NCBI GenBank assembly: GCA_024276465.1
Contig: JAJRXD010000081.1
Span: 1 to 64,000 of the forward strand
Reading direction: 5' to 3'
DNA from: Deltaproteobacteria bacterium
Lineage (GTDB): Bacteria > Desulfobacterota > WTBG01 > CAIYCZ01 > CAIRTM01
DNA: 64,000 nucleotides
How positions within the stretch are numbered: the stretch's first letter is position 1; every line of letters starts with the position of its first letter. This document shows positions 10,726 through 18,580 of this stretch, one piece after another. The notes below the pieces were generated by a model that was not told the origin of the DNA, searched no databases, and saw nothing but the letters and a program-made list of their open reading frames with translations. The translations under genes and the position numbers were made by a program.

Positions 10726-10780
10726 TTAAACCCAGATTTTGCAGTCCTGATGATATAGGGACTGCAAAATCTGGGTTTAA
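10726..10780. repeat. 22-bp perfect inverted repeat before dnaA
   Basis: TTAAACCCAGATTTTGCAGT (extended by CC) at 10726-10747 pairs perfectly with 10759-10780, leaving an 11-base loop. No T-run follows on either side, so it is not a textbook terminator. It may act as the rodA transcript end, a protein-binding site near the dnaA promoter, or the paired ends left by an excised small mobile element. Confidence 0.85.
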
Positions 10781-10817
10781 GAACAAAATTAATTTACTTT
10801 TTATAAAAAGGTTTTAA

Positions 10818-12137
10818 GTGAATACTTTCTGGAATGATTTTCTTTCACATATTAAAGAAAAAACCTCTTCTCAAATTTTTGAAACATGGTTCAAGCCCTT
10901 AAAACTTGAAAGTTTTTCTGCTGATTGTATAGATATTGGAGTTCCTAACCAGTTTTTTGCAGATAGATTAAATAAAAACTATAAGGATTTAATTGAAAAA
11001 ACAATTTTCTTTTTAACAAAAAACAACCCTGATCTAAAGTTTTCTGTTGTTTTAGATAAAATAGAAAAAATCTCTTTTGCTGATTATGACGAAAAAAAAG
11101 AGGAAAAAAAATATTTTATCCCCAAAAATATAAATTCTAATTATACTTTCTCTAATTTTGTGGTTGGTTCAAGTAATCAGTTTGCTCACGCTGCCTGTCA
11201 GGCTGTTTCAAATCATCCTGGAGGAACGTATAATCCTCTGTTTATTTATGGTGGTGTTGGATTAGGAAAAACACACCTTTTACATGCAATATTACATAAT
11301 TGTCTTAAAAAAAACAATATTCTTAAAGTATATTATCTCTCTGCTGAAAAATTCACAAATGACCTTATAAATTCAATTCGTTATGAAAAAATGCTGGATT
11401 TTCGCAATAGATACAGAAAGATAGATGTGCTTCTTCTGGATGATATTCAGTTTATTGCAGGAAAAGAAAGAACTCAGGAAGAATTTTTTCATACTTTTAA
11501 TTCTCTTTTTGAAATAAAAAAACAGATTGTTGTTACAAGTGACAAAACACCAAGAGAAATAAAGAGTTTAGAGGAAAGAATCAGAAACCGCTTTGAATGG
11601 GGCCTGATCGCTGATATTCAAATGCCGGATACAGAGACAAAAGTAGCTATTTTGAAAAAAAAAGCTCTTTCCAACTCCATACATCTTCCCAATGACGTTG
11701 CTTTTTTATTAGCGGATAATGTAAACTCAAATGTAAGGGAATTAGAGGGTCTTTTAACAAGGCTTCATGCCTTTTCTTCTCTTTATTCCTGTGACATTTC
11801 CGTTGATTTCACAAAAGAGGTTCTTAAAGATTTAATTAAAATTGATGTAATAGAAAAGACACCAGAGGATATTCTTAAGATTGTTTCAAAATTTTTCAAT
11901 GTTAAAGTTTTTGATCTCAAAAGCAGAAAAAAAAACAATTCTATTGTTCTTCCCCGCCAGGTTGCAATGTACGTAATGAGAAAAAAAACAGCACTTTCTC
12001 TTCCTGAAATAGGTCATTTTTTCAGTGGAAAAGATCACTCCACGGTTATTTATTCAATAAAAAAAATAAAAGCTCTAATAATAAAGGACAAAAAAATAAA
12101 AGAATGTGTTGATTCTATATTAAAAAAACTTTTATAA
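10818..12137 (+). CDS. dnaA: Chromosomal replication initiator DnaA
   Basis: DnaA binds the origin, oligomerises with ATP and opens the duplex. The 439-residue protein shows domain I (about 1-85, with FETWFKPL), a short linker, the AAA+ domain with Walker A GGVGLGKTHLL near 145 and Walker B VLLLDDIQF near 208, and the C-terminal DNA-binding domain with the signature FSGKDHSTVIYS near 405. The start is GTG at 10818, which gives the correct domain I N terminus. The gene lies 148 bases after rodA and 189 before dnaN. Confidence 0.97.
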   Translation: MNTFWNDFLSHIKEKTSSQIFETWFKPLKLESFSADCIDIGVPNQFFADRLNKNYKDLIEKTIFFLTKNNPDLKFSVVLDKIEKISFADYDEKKEEKKYFIPKNINSNYTFSNFVVGSSNQFAHAACQAVSNHPGGTYNPLFIYGGVGLGKTHLLHAILHNCLKKNNILKVYYLSAEKFTNDLINSIRYEKMLDFRNRYRKIDVLLLDDIQFIAGKERTQEEFFHTFNSLFEIKKQIVVTSDKTPREIKSLEERIRNRFEWGLIADIQMPDTETKVAILKKKALSNSIHLPNDVAFLLADNVNSNVRELEGLLTRLHAFSSLYSCDISVDFTKEVLKDLIKIDVIEKTPEDILKIVSKFFNVKVFDLKSRKKNNSIVLPRQVAMYVMRKKTALSLPEIGHFFSGKDHSTVIYSIKKIKALIIKDKKIKECVDSILKKLL

Positions 12138-12326
12138 ACCCTTGATAAAAACAGAAAAAAGAATAAAAAAAAATTTTTATACATGTTTTCAACAATGTTT
12201 TTAACAGTATTATTAATATAAAAAAACAAGTAAAAATAATATGTTAAGTCTTTATTAACATTTTTCCTCCATCATTATTACTATTAAAGAATTCTTTATT
12301 TAAATATTTAATATAAAAGAGAGAAA
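12138..12326. other. AT-rich dnaA-dnaN spacer, possible replication origin
   Basis: This 189-base spacer is extremely AT-rich. It holds DnaA-box-like 9-mers that differ from TTATCCACA at two or three positions: TTTTCAACA (12186-12194), TTTTTAACA (12198-12206) and TTATTAACA (12252-12260). No exact consensus box is present. The dnaA-dnaN spacer is a common origin site, so an origin or an autoregulatory DnaA site is possible but unproven. Confidence 0.35.
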
Positions 12327-13454
12327 ATGAAAATTATCATAGAAAAAAAATTTTTATTAGAAGCACTTTCAAGAATCCAGGGAATAGTAGAAAAAACAAG
12401 CATAAAACCAATAACAGCTAATGCCCTCATAAAAGCAGAAAAGTCCTCTGTTTCTGTTTCAGCAACAAATCTTCAAATTGGAATGACCTCTTTCTGTGAA
12501 AATATTAATGTTATTGAGGAGGGAATTATTTCGATAAATGCAAGAAAAATTTTTGAAATAGTAAAAGAGCTTCCAGAAAAATATATTACAATAACAGAGA
12601 GAGATAATTACAGGATAAAAATAGAGAGTGGGGAGGATCTCAAATTTAATATTTTAGGACTTCCTCCTGAAGATTTTCCTAACTACATAAAAGAGGAAGA
12701 GAAAGAATTTATAAAATGGGAAAAAGAAAAAATTGTTAATTTTATTAAATTGACATCATTTTCTATGTCAAAAGATGAAACAAATCCAAATATTTGTGGT
12801 GTATTTATAGAAAATATAGAAAACAGTCTGATAAGGATTGTAACAACAGATGGATACAGAATTTCTATTGTTGATGATATCTTAGGAGAAAAAATAAAAA
12901 AAGAAAAAGGTATTATAATTCCTTATAAAGCTGTTTTTGAATTAAACAAAATAATGATTGAAAAGGAAGATGAAAAAACAGTTTATTTAGCCATTAGTAA
13001 AAACAGTCTTCTGGTAAAAATAGGAGATGTTGAAGTTTTTATAAGATTAATAGAAAAACAGTTTCCAGAGTACAAAATGATAATTCCTGGAGATGGAAAG
13101 AAAACAGCAAAAACAAAAATTGAAAAGAATTCTTTAAAGGCAACCCTGAGAAGAATGTCAATAATTTCAAGCGTTAACAACAGTCCTGTTATTTTTTCTT
13201 TTAGAGGAAATAATCTTGAATTATTTACTGAAGACAGTGAGTTGGGGAGTGTAAAAGAAAAATTAAATTTAAAGAAAAATAATGATAAAAATTTTGATTT
13301 TTGTATAAATTGTCATTATTTATTAGATATTTTAAATGCAGTAGATAAAGATGTAGTAATTGAATTTAATACTGAAGAAGAAAATAAACCTATTGTTGTT
13401 AGACCTTATGATGATGAAAAAATAAAATATATTATAATGCCAATGATTGTATAA
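12327..13454 (+). CDS. dnaN: DNA polymerase III beta subunit (sliding clamp)
   Basis: The clamp encircles DNA and tethers polymerase III. The 375-residue length and three-domain layout match the family. Recognisable segments include LIKAEKSSVSVSATNLQIGM near residue 35, SFSMSKDETNPNICGVFIE near 145 and the C-terminal PMIV that ends the chain beside the protein-binding groove. The start is ATG 12327 with GAGAGAA upstream. Codon use is very AT-biased, as in dnaA. The decarboxylase genes follow after 14 bases on the same strand. Confidence 0.96.
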   Translation: MKIIIEKKFLLEALSRIQGIVEKTSIKPITANALIKAEKSSVSVSATNLQIGMTSFCENINVIEEGIISINARKIFEIVKELPEKYITITERDNYRIKIESGEDLKFNILGLPPEDFPNYIKEEEKEFIKWEKEKIVNFIKLTSFSMSKDETNPNICGVFIENIENSLIRIVTTDGYRISIVDDILGEKIKKEKGIIIPYKAVFELNKIMIEKEDEKTVYLAISKNSLLVKIGDVEVFIRLIEKQFPEYKMIIPGDGKKTAKTKIEKNSLKATLRRMSIISSVNNSPVIFSFRGNNLELFTEDSELGSVKEKLNLKKNNDKNFDFCINCHYLLDILNAVDKDVVIEFNTEEENKPIVVRPYDDEKIKYIIMPMIV

Positions 13455-13468
13455 AAGGATTTAAAAAA

Positions 13469-13753
13469 ATGGAAAAAATGAACATAATTTTCTTTTTAAT
13501 TATAATAATATATTTAATATATAGTTATATAAAAACAAGGGAATTGAAAAAAGAGGATAAAAAAAAAGATTGTTTTATTGAGTCTGATTATGAAACAGAA
13601 GATTATGAGAAACATTTAATAGCAGCTTCCATTGCAGCAGTGATGGACAAAAAATATAATATAAAAAGAATTTTTTTGCACAGCACAGGAGATGAAAAAA
13701 ATTCTTTATGGAAAATTTCCGGGAGACAGGAAAGAATGATGAGAAAAATGTAA
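13469..13753 (+). CDS. Sodium-pump decarboxylase gamma-like small membrane protein
   Basis: The 94-residue product has one N-terminal membrane helix (about 5-20), a charged linker, and then a segment HLIAASIAAVMDKKYNIKRI that resembles the cytoplasmic part of OadG-like gamma chains, which dock the carboxyltransferase and carrier onto the membrane unit. It starts 14 bases after dnaN and is followed within 19 bases by the biotin carrier, so the assignment is supported mainly by context. The family match is moderate. Confidence 0.65.
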   Translation: MEKMNIIFFLIIIIYLIYSYIKTRELKKEDKKKDCFIESDYETEDYEKHLIAASIAAVMDKKYNIKRIFLHSTGDEKNSLWKISGRQERMMRKM

Positions 13754-13772
13754 AGAGAGAGGAAATAAAAAG

Positions 13773-14132
13773 ATGAACATAAGAAAATTTAAAATAAAGA
13801 TAGATGGAAAAATTTTTGAAGCAGAAGTAGAAGAGATAGAAAAAGAAGAATCTGTTATTTCCTCTTCAGAAAAAGCAAAAACCTACTTGACTCCCTCTTC
13901 TGTTAAGGAAAATAAAGATGGGAAAAACATAAAAGCACCAATGCCAGGAAAGGTAATAAAAATTTTTGTAACAAAAGGAAAAAAAATTAAAGAGGGAGAT
14001 GTTATTCTTATACTTGAAGCTATGAAAATGGAGCAGGAGATTAAATCAGCAATGGAAGGAAAGATTTCTGATGTTTTAGTGTCAGAAGGAGAAACAGTAA
14101 GAAAAGAACAAATATTAATTAATATTATTTAA
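13773..14132 (+). CDS. Biotin carboxyl carrier protein of the Na+-pumping decarboxylase
   Basis: The 119-residue protein ends in a biotinyl domain (about 48-119). It has the family motif EAMKME (Lys is the biotin site), the preceding APMPGKVIKIFV hairpin and the closing GETVRKEQILINI. The N-terminal 45 residues form a short charged linker. The biotin arm carries CO2 from a carboxyltransferase to the membrane beta subunit encoded two genes downstream. No carboxyltransferase alpha subunit is in the window, so it must be encoded elsewhere. Confidence 0.9.
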   Translation: MNIRKFKIKIDGKIFEAEVEEIEKEESVISSSEKAKTYLTPSSVKENKDGKNIKAPMPGKVIKIFVTKGKKIKEGDVILILEAMKMEQEIKSAMEGKISDVLVSEGETVRKEQILINII

Positions 14133-14148
14133 ATATAAAGATAAAAAA

Positions 14149-14271
14149 ATGGAAAAATTTTGGGGTTCTTTGAAATTTGCATTTAATATTTACATAATAG
14201 CAACATTTATTACCCTGCTTGTTTTAGGTATTGTAAACATAATTAAAAAATTCACAGAAAAGGATAGTTGA
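14149..14271 (+). CDS. OadG-related 40-residue membrane peptide
   Basis: This small gene is too short for most gene finders. ATG 14149 opens a 40-codon frame ending at TGA 14269-14271. The peptide starts MEKFWGSLKFAFNI, has a single hydrophobic helix (about 11-31) and ends in a basic KKFTEKDS tail. Its length, single helix and position between the biotin carrier and the beta subunit match the small OadG-related subunits seen in other Na+-decarboxylase operons. It would stabilise the membrane complex. Gaps to both neighbours are 13-16 bases. Confidence 0.7.
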   Translation: MEKFWGSLKFAFNIYIIATFITLLVLGIVNIIKKFTEKDS

Positions 14272-14284
14272 AAAAATCATAATT

Positions 14285-15511
14285 ATGCAAAGCACATTAA
14301 AAGAATTTATGAGCATTTTCCCTGGTATAGAATCATTCTTTTTGATGGATTCAGGGATGGCAATAGCAAGGATATTATTAATTTTATTAGGCTTTTTTTT
14401 ATGTTATTTAGGATACAAAAAGATACTTGATCCATTACTGATGGTTCCTATGGGGGTAGGAATTTCAATGGTAAATGCTGGTATTTTGATAATGCCAAAC
14501 ACGGGAAAATTAGGAACAATGTTTCTGAATGCTCTTGTTGAATCACCACAACAGCATATAGATGCCTTTCAGATATATTTTCTTCAACCCATTTATGCTC
14601 TCACATTTTCAAATGGTCTTATTGCCTGTCTGGTTTTTATTGGAATAGGAAGTATTACAGAACTTGATTTTTTTATAGCCAATCCAAGAATGAGCCTTCT
14701 TCTGGCAATTCCTGCAGAGCTTGGAACAATTCTGACATTTCCCATTGCTCTGATTATGGGATTTAATCCAAGCGAGTCAGCTTCTATTGCAATAATAGGG
14801 GGTGCTGACGGGCCAATGGTTCTTTTTGCTTCTTTACAGCTTGCAAGACATCTTTTTGTTCCTATTACTATTGTTGCCTATATTTATCTCAGCATAATTT
14901 ATGCTGGATATCCTTTTCTAATAAAAATTGCTGTTCCAAAAAAATTACGCGGTATACCTATGGAGGAAATGACAGTAAAAAAAGTATCTTCAGGAGAAAA
15001 AATAGCGTTCAGTATAGTTACAGGATCTGTTCTCTGTCTTCTTTTTCCGGTTGCTTCTCCTCTTTTTGTGAGTTTTTTTCTTGGAGTAATTATAAAGGAA
15101 TCAAAAATAAACCGGTTTATAGATGTTTCTGACAATGTTATTTTAAGCGGGTCAACATTGTTTTTAGGTTTTACATTAGGCTGTCTTTTAAGTGCTGATA
15201 TTGTTGTTGATCCTAAAATGTTCAAGCTGATAATTTTAGGGTTTATAGCTTTGTTTCTCTCTGGTGTGGGAGGGCTTTGCGGTGGATTAATAGCCTGCAA
15301 ATTAAGCAATGGAAAGATTAATCCTCTTTTGGGGATAGCAGGAGTTTCCTGCATTCCTACCACTGCAAAGGTTGCTCACAAATGCGCTCACGAAATAAAC
15401 CCTAAAGCCTTTATAATGCCATATGCTATGGGACCTTCCATAGCAGGAGTCATTACCTCTGCTATTATTGCTGCCTGCTATATTACCATGGTTCCGAGAA
15501 TGTCATTTTAA
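14285..15511 (+). CDS. oadB: Na+-translocating decarboxylase beta subunit (OadB/GcdB/MmdB)
   Basis: This integral membrane subunit decarboxylates carboxybiotin and pumps Na+ out of the cell. The 408-residue protein has about nine to ten membrane segments and the conserved re-entrant region with SASIAIIGGADGPMVLF near 165 (the Asp in GADGP is the Na+ and proton site), plus the C-terminal GVSCIPTTAKVAHKCAHE near 358. The substrate (oxaloacetate, methylmalonyl-CoA or glutaconyl-CoA) cannot be told from this subunit alone. Its stop is directly followed by the ATG of the radical SAM gene. Confidence 0.92.
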   Translation: MQSTLKEFMSIFPGIESFFLMDSGMAIARILLILLGFFLCYLGYKKILDPLLMVPMGVGISMVNAGILIMPNTGKLGTMFLNALVESPQQHIDAFQIYFLQPIYALTFSNGLIACLVFIGIGSITELDFFIANPRMSLLLAIPAELGTILTFPIALIMGFNPSESASIAIIGGADGPMVLFASLQLARHLFVPITIVAYIYLSIIYAGYPFLIKIAVPKKLRGIPMEEMTVKKVSSGEKIAFSIVTGSVLCLLFPVASPLFVSFFLGVIIKESKINRFIDVSDNVILSGSTLFLGFTLGCLLSADIVVDPKMFKLIILGFIALFLSGVGGLCGGLIACKLSNGKINPLLGIAGVSCIPTTAKVAHKCAHEINPKAFIMPYAMGPSIAGVITSAIIAACYITMVPRMSF

Positions 15512-16420
15512 ATGAGCCGGTTTTTTAAATATTTTTCTTTTTTTGCGAAAAGAAAAATATTTGGTTTAAAGAAACCACTCCTTGCAAACTTCAAACTTAC
15601 CTATCAGTGTAATCTCAGGTGCAGAGGATGTCCTTTCCACCTGAGAGCAGAAGAAACCGGGGCACAAATTTCCTGGAAAAAAGCTGTAGAGGCTCTTGAA
15701 GAACTTAAAAAAAGGGGTTGCCCCATTGTTGTTTTTGAGGGTGGTGAACCCTTTCTCTGGAAGGATGAATCTCATAATATTAAAGACATTGTTGTCTTTG
15801 CAAAAAGTCTTTTCATGAGTGTTGCAGTTACAACAAACGGAACATTCTTTCTTGATGTTCCTGCTGATCTTATATGGGTGAGCCTGGACGGATTAAAAGA
15901 AACTCATGACAGGCTGAGAAGCAGTTCTTTTGACAAAATATGGGAAAATCTCAAGAAGGCAGAACACCCAAAAATACTGGTGCACTTCACCCTGAACAGG
16001 GAAAACTGGAGAGAAACAGAGAGATTGTTGGATAAATTAAATAATATACCCCGGTATAAAGGTTTGACAGTACAGCTTTTTTATCCCTACGGCCAGGGAG
16101 AACAACAGCTTGCTCTGTCTCCTGAGGACAGAAGAAAAGCACTGGAGAAAGTTATAAAGTTAAAAAAAGAGGGCTATCCTGTGCTGAACTCAGAAAATCG
16201 CCTGAAAGCCATGATAGAAAACACCTGGTCCTGTCATGAAGAGATACTCATTAACGTGGACCCTGATGGTGTGATTACAACAGGATGCTATGTTCTTAAT
16301 CGTGGAAGAGTTCTTTGCAGAAACTGCGGATTTACAGCAGTAGCCGAGGCTTCTGGCGCAATTGACCTTCTGCCGGGCTCGATTCTTTCAGGCTGGCGCA
16401 CATTTATAAAAGGCTGTTAG
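15512..16420 (+). CDS. Radical SAM protein
   Basis: The 302-residue protein carries the radical SAM cluster motif CNLRCRGC near residue 32, followed by the SAM-contact motif FEGGEPFLW near 74, in a TIM-barrel-like fold. The C-terminal part has extra cysteines (TTGCYVLNRG and VLCRNCGF), so it may hold a partial second Fe-S site. The gene starts at the base after the decarboxylase beta stop, so it is co-transcribed. The substrate is unknown; a peptide or lipid modification is possible. The palindrome at 16421-16454 begins right after its stop. Confidence 0.85.
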   Translation: MSRFFKYFSFFAKRKIFGLKKPLLANFKLTYQCNLRCRGCPFHLRAEETGAQISWKKAVEALEELKKRGCPIVVFEGGEPFLWKDESHNIKDIVVFAKSLFMSVAVTTNGTFFLDVPADLIWVSLDGLKETHDRLRSSSFDKIWENLKKAEHPKILVHFTLNRENWRETERLLDKLNNIPRYKGLTVQLFYPYGQGEQQLALSPEDRRKALEKVIKLKKEGYPVLNSENRLKAMIENTWSCHEEILINVDPDGVITTGCYVLNRGRVLCRNCGFTAVAEASGAIDLLPGSILSGWRTFIKGC

Positions 16421-16454
16421 TTAGCAGGGGCGAATAATTATTCGCCCCTGCTAA
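16421..16454. repeat. 34-bp perfect palindrome between convergent genes
   Basis: TTAGCAGGGGCGAATAA (16421-16437) is followed immediately by its exact reverse complement (16438-16454). The element starts one base after the radical SAM stop, and its last bases contain the stop region of the convergent HU-fusion gene. Palindromes with the GGGGCGAATAATTATTCGCC core are dispersed in many bacterial genomes. Here it probably serves as a bidirectional terminator. Confidence 0.9.
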
Positions 16455-17203
16455 AAGAAAGCCTGGTATTTTTTTTTACACCTGAAAAAAACCCTTTTTA
16501 AAAAGTCCCTTGTTTCTTGGAAAGGGATTGTCTCAATCTCTTTCCCATCCCACATGCCTTCTCTGATCTGTTTTCTTGTTACGGAGTCTCCCTGTTTGTA
16601 GGAAACCAGAGCACAGATAGTTGAGGATCTTTTTTCAAAACCCTTTTTCCGGTAATAAACAAATTCATGCCTGATATAGCCCAAACACTTTTTTATATCC
16701 TCTTTTATTTTAAAATCATTTGAGACAGGAGAATTTGCAAACCAGTTTTCCTCCCACATGACTGATGAAAACAGTCTCGAATCAATATTATATTCTTCAG
16801 ACACAGCTACTATCGTGTTCAGATAAGGATGCCCTGCTGTTTCTGTTCTTTTTTTGAGAAACAGGACCTTATCTTTAAGATCCATAAGAGCAAAAGAAAG
16901 TCCCCCCCGGTTTTTTGTTACAGTTTCTCTAAAAGGGCCGGAAGCTTTAAATTTTAAAACATTTTTCCCTGATATAATTATTCTTTCCCCTGTTGCCGGG
17001 TTTCTTCCTGAGCGTGCCTTTCTGTAAACTTTCTCAATCTTGACAATGCCGGGAATTATAAAAGCTCCGTTTTTCTGTATTTCATAAAAGACAAGGGTTT
17101 TCAGGGAGGAAAGATAATTGTTAATATCCTTTTTTGTTTTATTCGTTTTTTCTGCAAGAGCAGAAACAATCTGTTTTTTTGTCAGGGGTTTTATTGCTGT
17201 CAT
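16451..17203 (-). CDS. HU/IHF-type DNA-binding domain fused to a lysozyme-like (SLT-type) domain
   Basis: Residues about 1-97 are an HU-family domain: LTKKQIVSALAEKTN helix pair, the arm motif GRNPATGERI and the closing VLKFKASGPFRETV. Residues about 115-250 resemble the lytic transglycosylase (SLT/MltC-like) fold: YNIDSRLFSSVMWEENWF, with Glu placed like the catalytic one before a small-x-Phe, then SPVSN, a helix like the family's YL segment, ALVSYKQGDSVTRKQI like the AAYNAG motif, and IPFQETRDFLKRVFF like the ETR-Y-V end. The GLMQ loop is absent and replaced by a shortened connection, so activity is doubtful. No signal peptide is present, which argues for a cytoplasmic, DNA-bound role. The SLT resemblance is my reading and needs a structural search. 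Confidence 0.7.
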   Translation of the reverse strand: MTAIKPLTKKQIVSALAEKTNKTKKDINNYLSSLKTLVFYEIQKNGAFIIPGIVKIEKVYRKARSGRNPATGERIIISGKNVLKFKASGPFRETVTKNRGGLSFALMDLKDKVLFLKKRTETAGHPYLNTIVAVSEEYNIDSRLFSSVMWEENWFANSPVSNDFKIKEDIKKCLGYIRHEFVYYRKKGFEKRSSTICALVSYKQGDSVTRKQIREGMWDGKEIETIPFQETRDFLKRVFFRCKKKYQAFF

Positions 17204-17473
17204 GATGGAAGAAAAAGAAAAAAGTGTGTTTTTTCTTTCAACGAAGAGGCAGGTCTATCCTTAATTGCAGAAAAACAGACTTGTCATTTCGGGAAGCTTA
17301 CAACGGGAGATATTATCTTCTTTAATTAAAGCCAGTAAAAGATTTCTCCACAGACCAATATCAGAATTCGAAATGGAAGGTTCTGTTTTTCCTGACAGAA
17401 ATGCAACTTCGTTTTTAACAGGATACTCCGGTTAAAGGAGCATAATTCAGCTTTTTAAGAGATCACCACAACC
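17204..17473. other. Intergenic region with decayed hairpin repeat
   Basis: No gene is seen. Fragments like AAGATTTCTCC, GGGAGATATTATC and TTGTCATTTCGGGAAG recall the common GAGATTTCTCCC...GAAATGACA intergenic repeat, but in degenerate form. Confidence 0.4.
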
Positions 17474-17833
17474 CTAAATAAGAGAATCCGCTTTGATTTC
17501 TTCAAAATGCTTTTCCACAAAAGCATCAATTTTTTCTTTGTCAGCTGGTTTTAATGAGACAAACTGTATGCCCATACCTTTTAAAAAAGAGTTTTTTCTG
17601 CCCCTGGGATTTGTCCATACAACACGCCCTTTTATCTCCATATCCCCGGGATCTGTGGGTATTTTAACTTTTAAAACCACAAAAGAATCCAGCGGCAGAG
17701 GGTCCTCGGTTTTTATAAAAAGACCGCCGTTGCTGACATTCAACATATATGCCCGTATAAAAGACTTTGGTTCTTTAAATATAATTTCAATGGTTGTAGA
17801 AACCCGGGGACTGCTTCTTCTTTCTTGTTCCAT
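17474..17833 (-). CDS. PilZ domain protein
   Basis: PilZ domains bind cyclic di-GMP and control surface behaviour. This 119-residue protein is nearly all PilZ: an N-terminal RRSSPR (the RxxxR-type arm) and NVSNGGLFIKT near residue 33, equivalent to D/NxSxxG. The rest fits the compact beta-barrel of short PilZ proteins related to the type IV pilus assembly group. It is a single gene on the minus strand between the HU-fusion and tatA. Linkage to the nearby polysaccharide or envelope genes is only suggestive. Confidence 0.85.
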   Translation of the reverse strand: MEQERRSSPRVSTTIEIIFKEPKSFIRAYMLNVSNGGLFIKTEDPLPLDSFVVLKVKIPTDPGDMEIKGRVVWTNPRGRKNSFLKGMGIQFVSLKPADKEKIDAFVEKHFEEIKADSLI

Positions 17834-18018
17834 ACTATCTCCAGAAAAATTGGTATGAAATACTGACCGAAAAAAACCTTTAAATAAAAAATAACGTCAA
17901 ACAAAAGAAAAGTAAAGTATTATAAGATACAAATGCTTTTAAAAACAGGACAGGAAAGAAAAACAGACCCGGGGGAATTTGTCCGAGCAATAAGCAGCTA
18001 CTTCTTTATCAGCTTTTT

Positions 18019-18198
18019 TTATTGCTTTTCGTTTTCCTCAGAAGATGTTTTTACTTCTTCATCTTCATGAACAGATTTTTTAAAGTTTCCGATTCCTTTT
18101 CCCAGGCTCCTGCCAATTTCCGGCAGTTTTCCTGCTCCAAATATCACAAAAACAATCACAAGGATAATAATTAATTCCGTCATTCCTATTCCAAACAT
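18019..18198 (-). CDS. tatA: Twin-arginine translocase subunit TatA/E
   Basis: This 59-residue gene is below many ORF cut-offs. The protein starts [20 protein letters not shown], has the [20 protein letters not shown] hinge and amphipathic helix typical of TatA, and ends in an acidic tail. TatA oligomers form the pore for folded proteins. The window encodes a likely Tat substrate, the Fe-S protein at 24549. The start codon at 18198 lies 16 bases after the pabB stop with GGGGGAGAGAAA upstream, so it is the last gene of the purine/folate operon. Confidence 0.92.
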   Translation of the reverse strand: MFGIGMTELIIILVIVFVIFGAGKLPEIGRSLGKGIGNFKKSVHEDEEVKTSSEENEKQ

Positions 18199-18214
18199 TT
18201 TCTCTCCCCCTTTT

Positions 18215-18580
18215 TTACGGAGCTGTCAAAATTTTCATAAATGATTTTGCTTTAGCCAGCGTTTCCCTGAACTCTGTTTCTTCTTTGGAGTCATGGACGA
18301 TACCACCACCCACCTGCAGGTACAGTTTATCTTTTTTTTTGATAATTGTTCGAATTGCAATATTAAAATCCAGATCTAAATTTGAATCAATATAACCTAT
18401 TATACCTGTATACACGGATCTTGTTGTAGGCTCAAGCTCATCTATGATCTCCATTGCATGTTTTTTAGGGCACCCGGTTATTGAGCCCCCCGGAAGCATG
18501 GAGATCAGGGCATCAACAGGAGACCCCCCCCCGCAATTCTGCCGGTGATTTTCGAGTAAGTGTGCCAGACCGTAGGACAT
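18215..18580 (-). CDS. pabB: PabB C-terminal part (after frameshift)
   Basis: This frame holds the last third of aminodeoxychorismate synthase component [21 protein letters not shown], then the chorismate-binding core [20 protein letters not shown] and the FNIAIRT and GGGIVHDS motifs. Its true sequence begins at the C9 tract (18524-18532), and the first 18 or so codons of the open frame are out-of-frame with the family. The front part lies in another frame (18505-19464). A one-base change in the C9 run would give one continuous gene of about 415 codons. Confidence 0.8.
   Translation of the reverse strand: MSYGLAHLLENHRQNCGGGSPVDALISMLPGGSITGCPKKHAMEIIDELEPTTRSVYTGIIGYIDSNLDLDFNIAIRTIIKKKDKLYLQVGGGIVHDSKEETEFRETLAKAKSFMKILTAP

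Noticed and set aside
10670-10817. Standard rho-independent terminator at the dnaA palindrome
   Set aside because: The stem has no T-run on either side and an 11-base loop; kept as a repeat instead.
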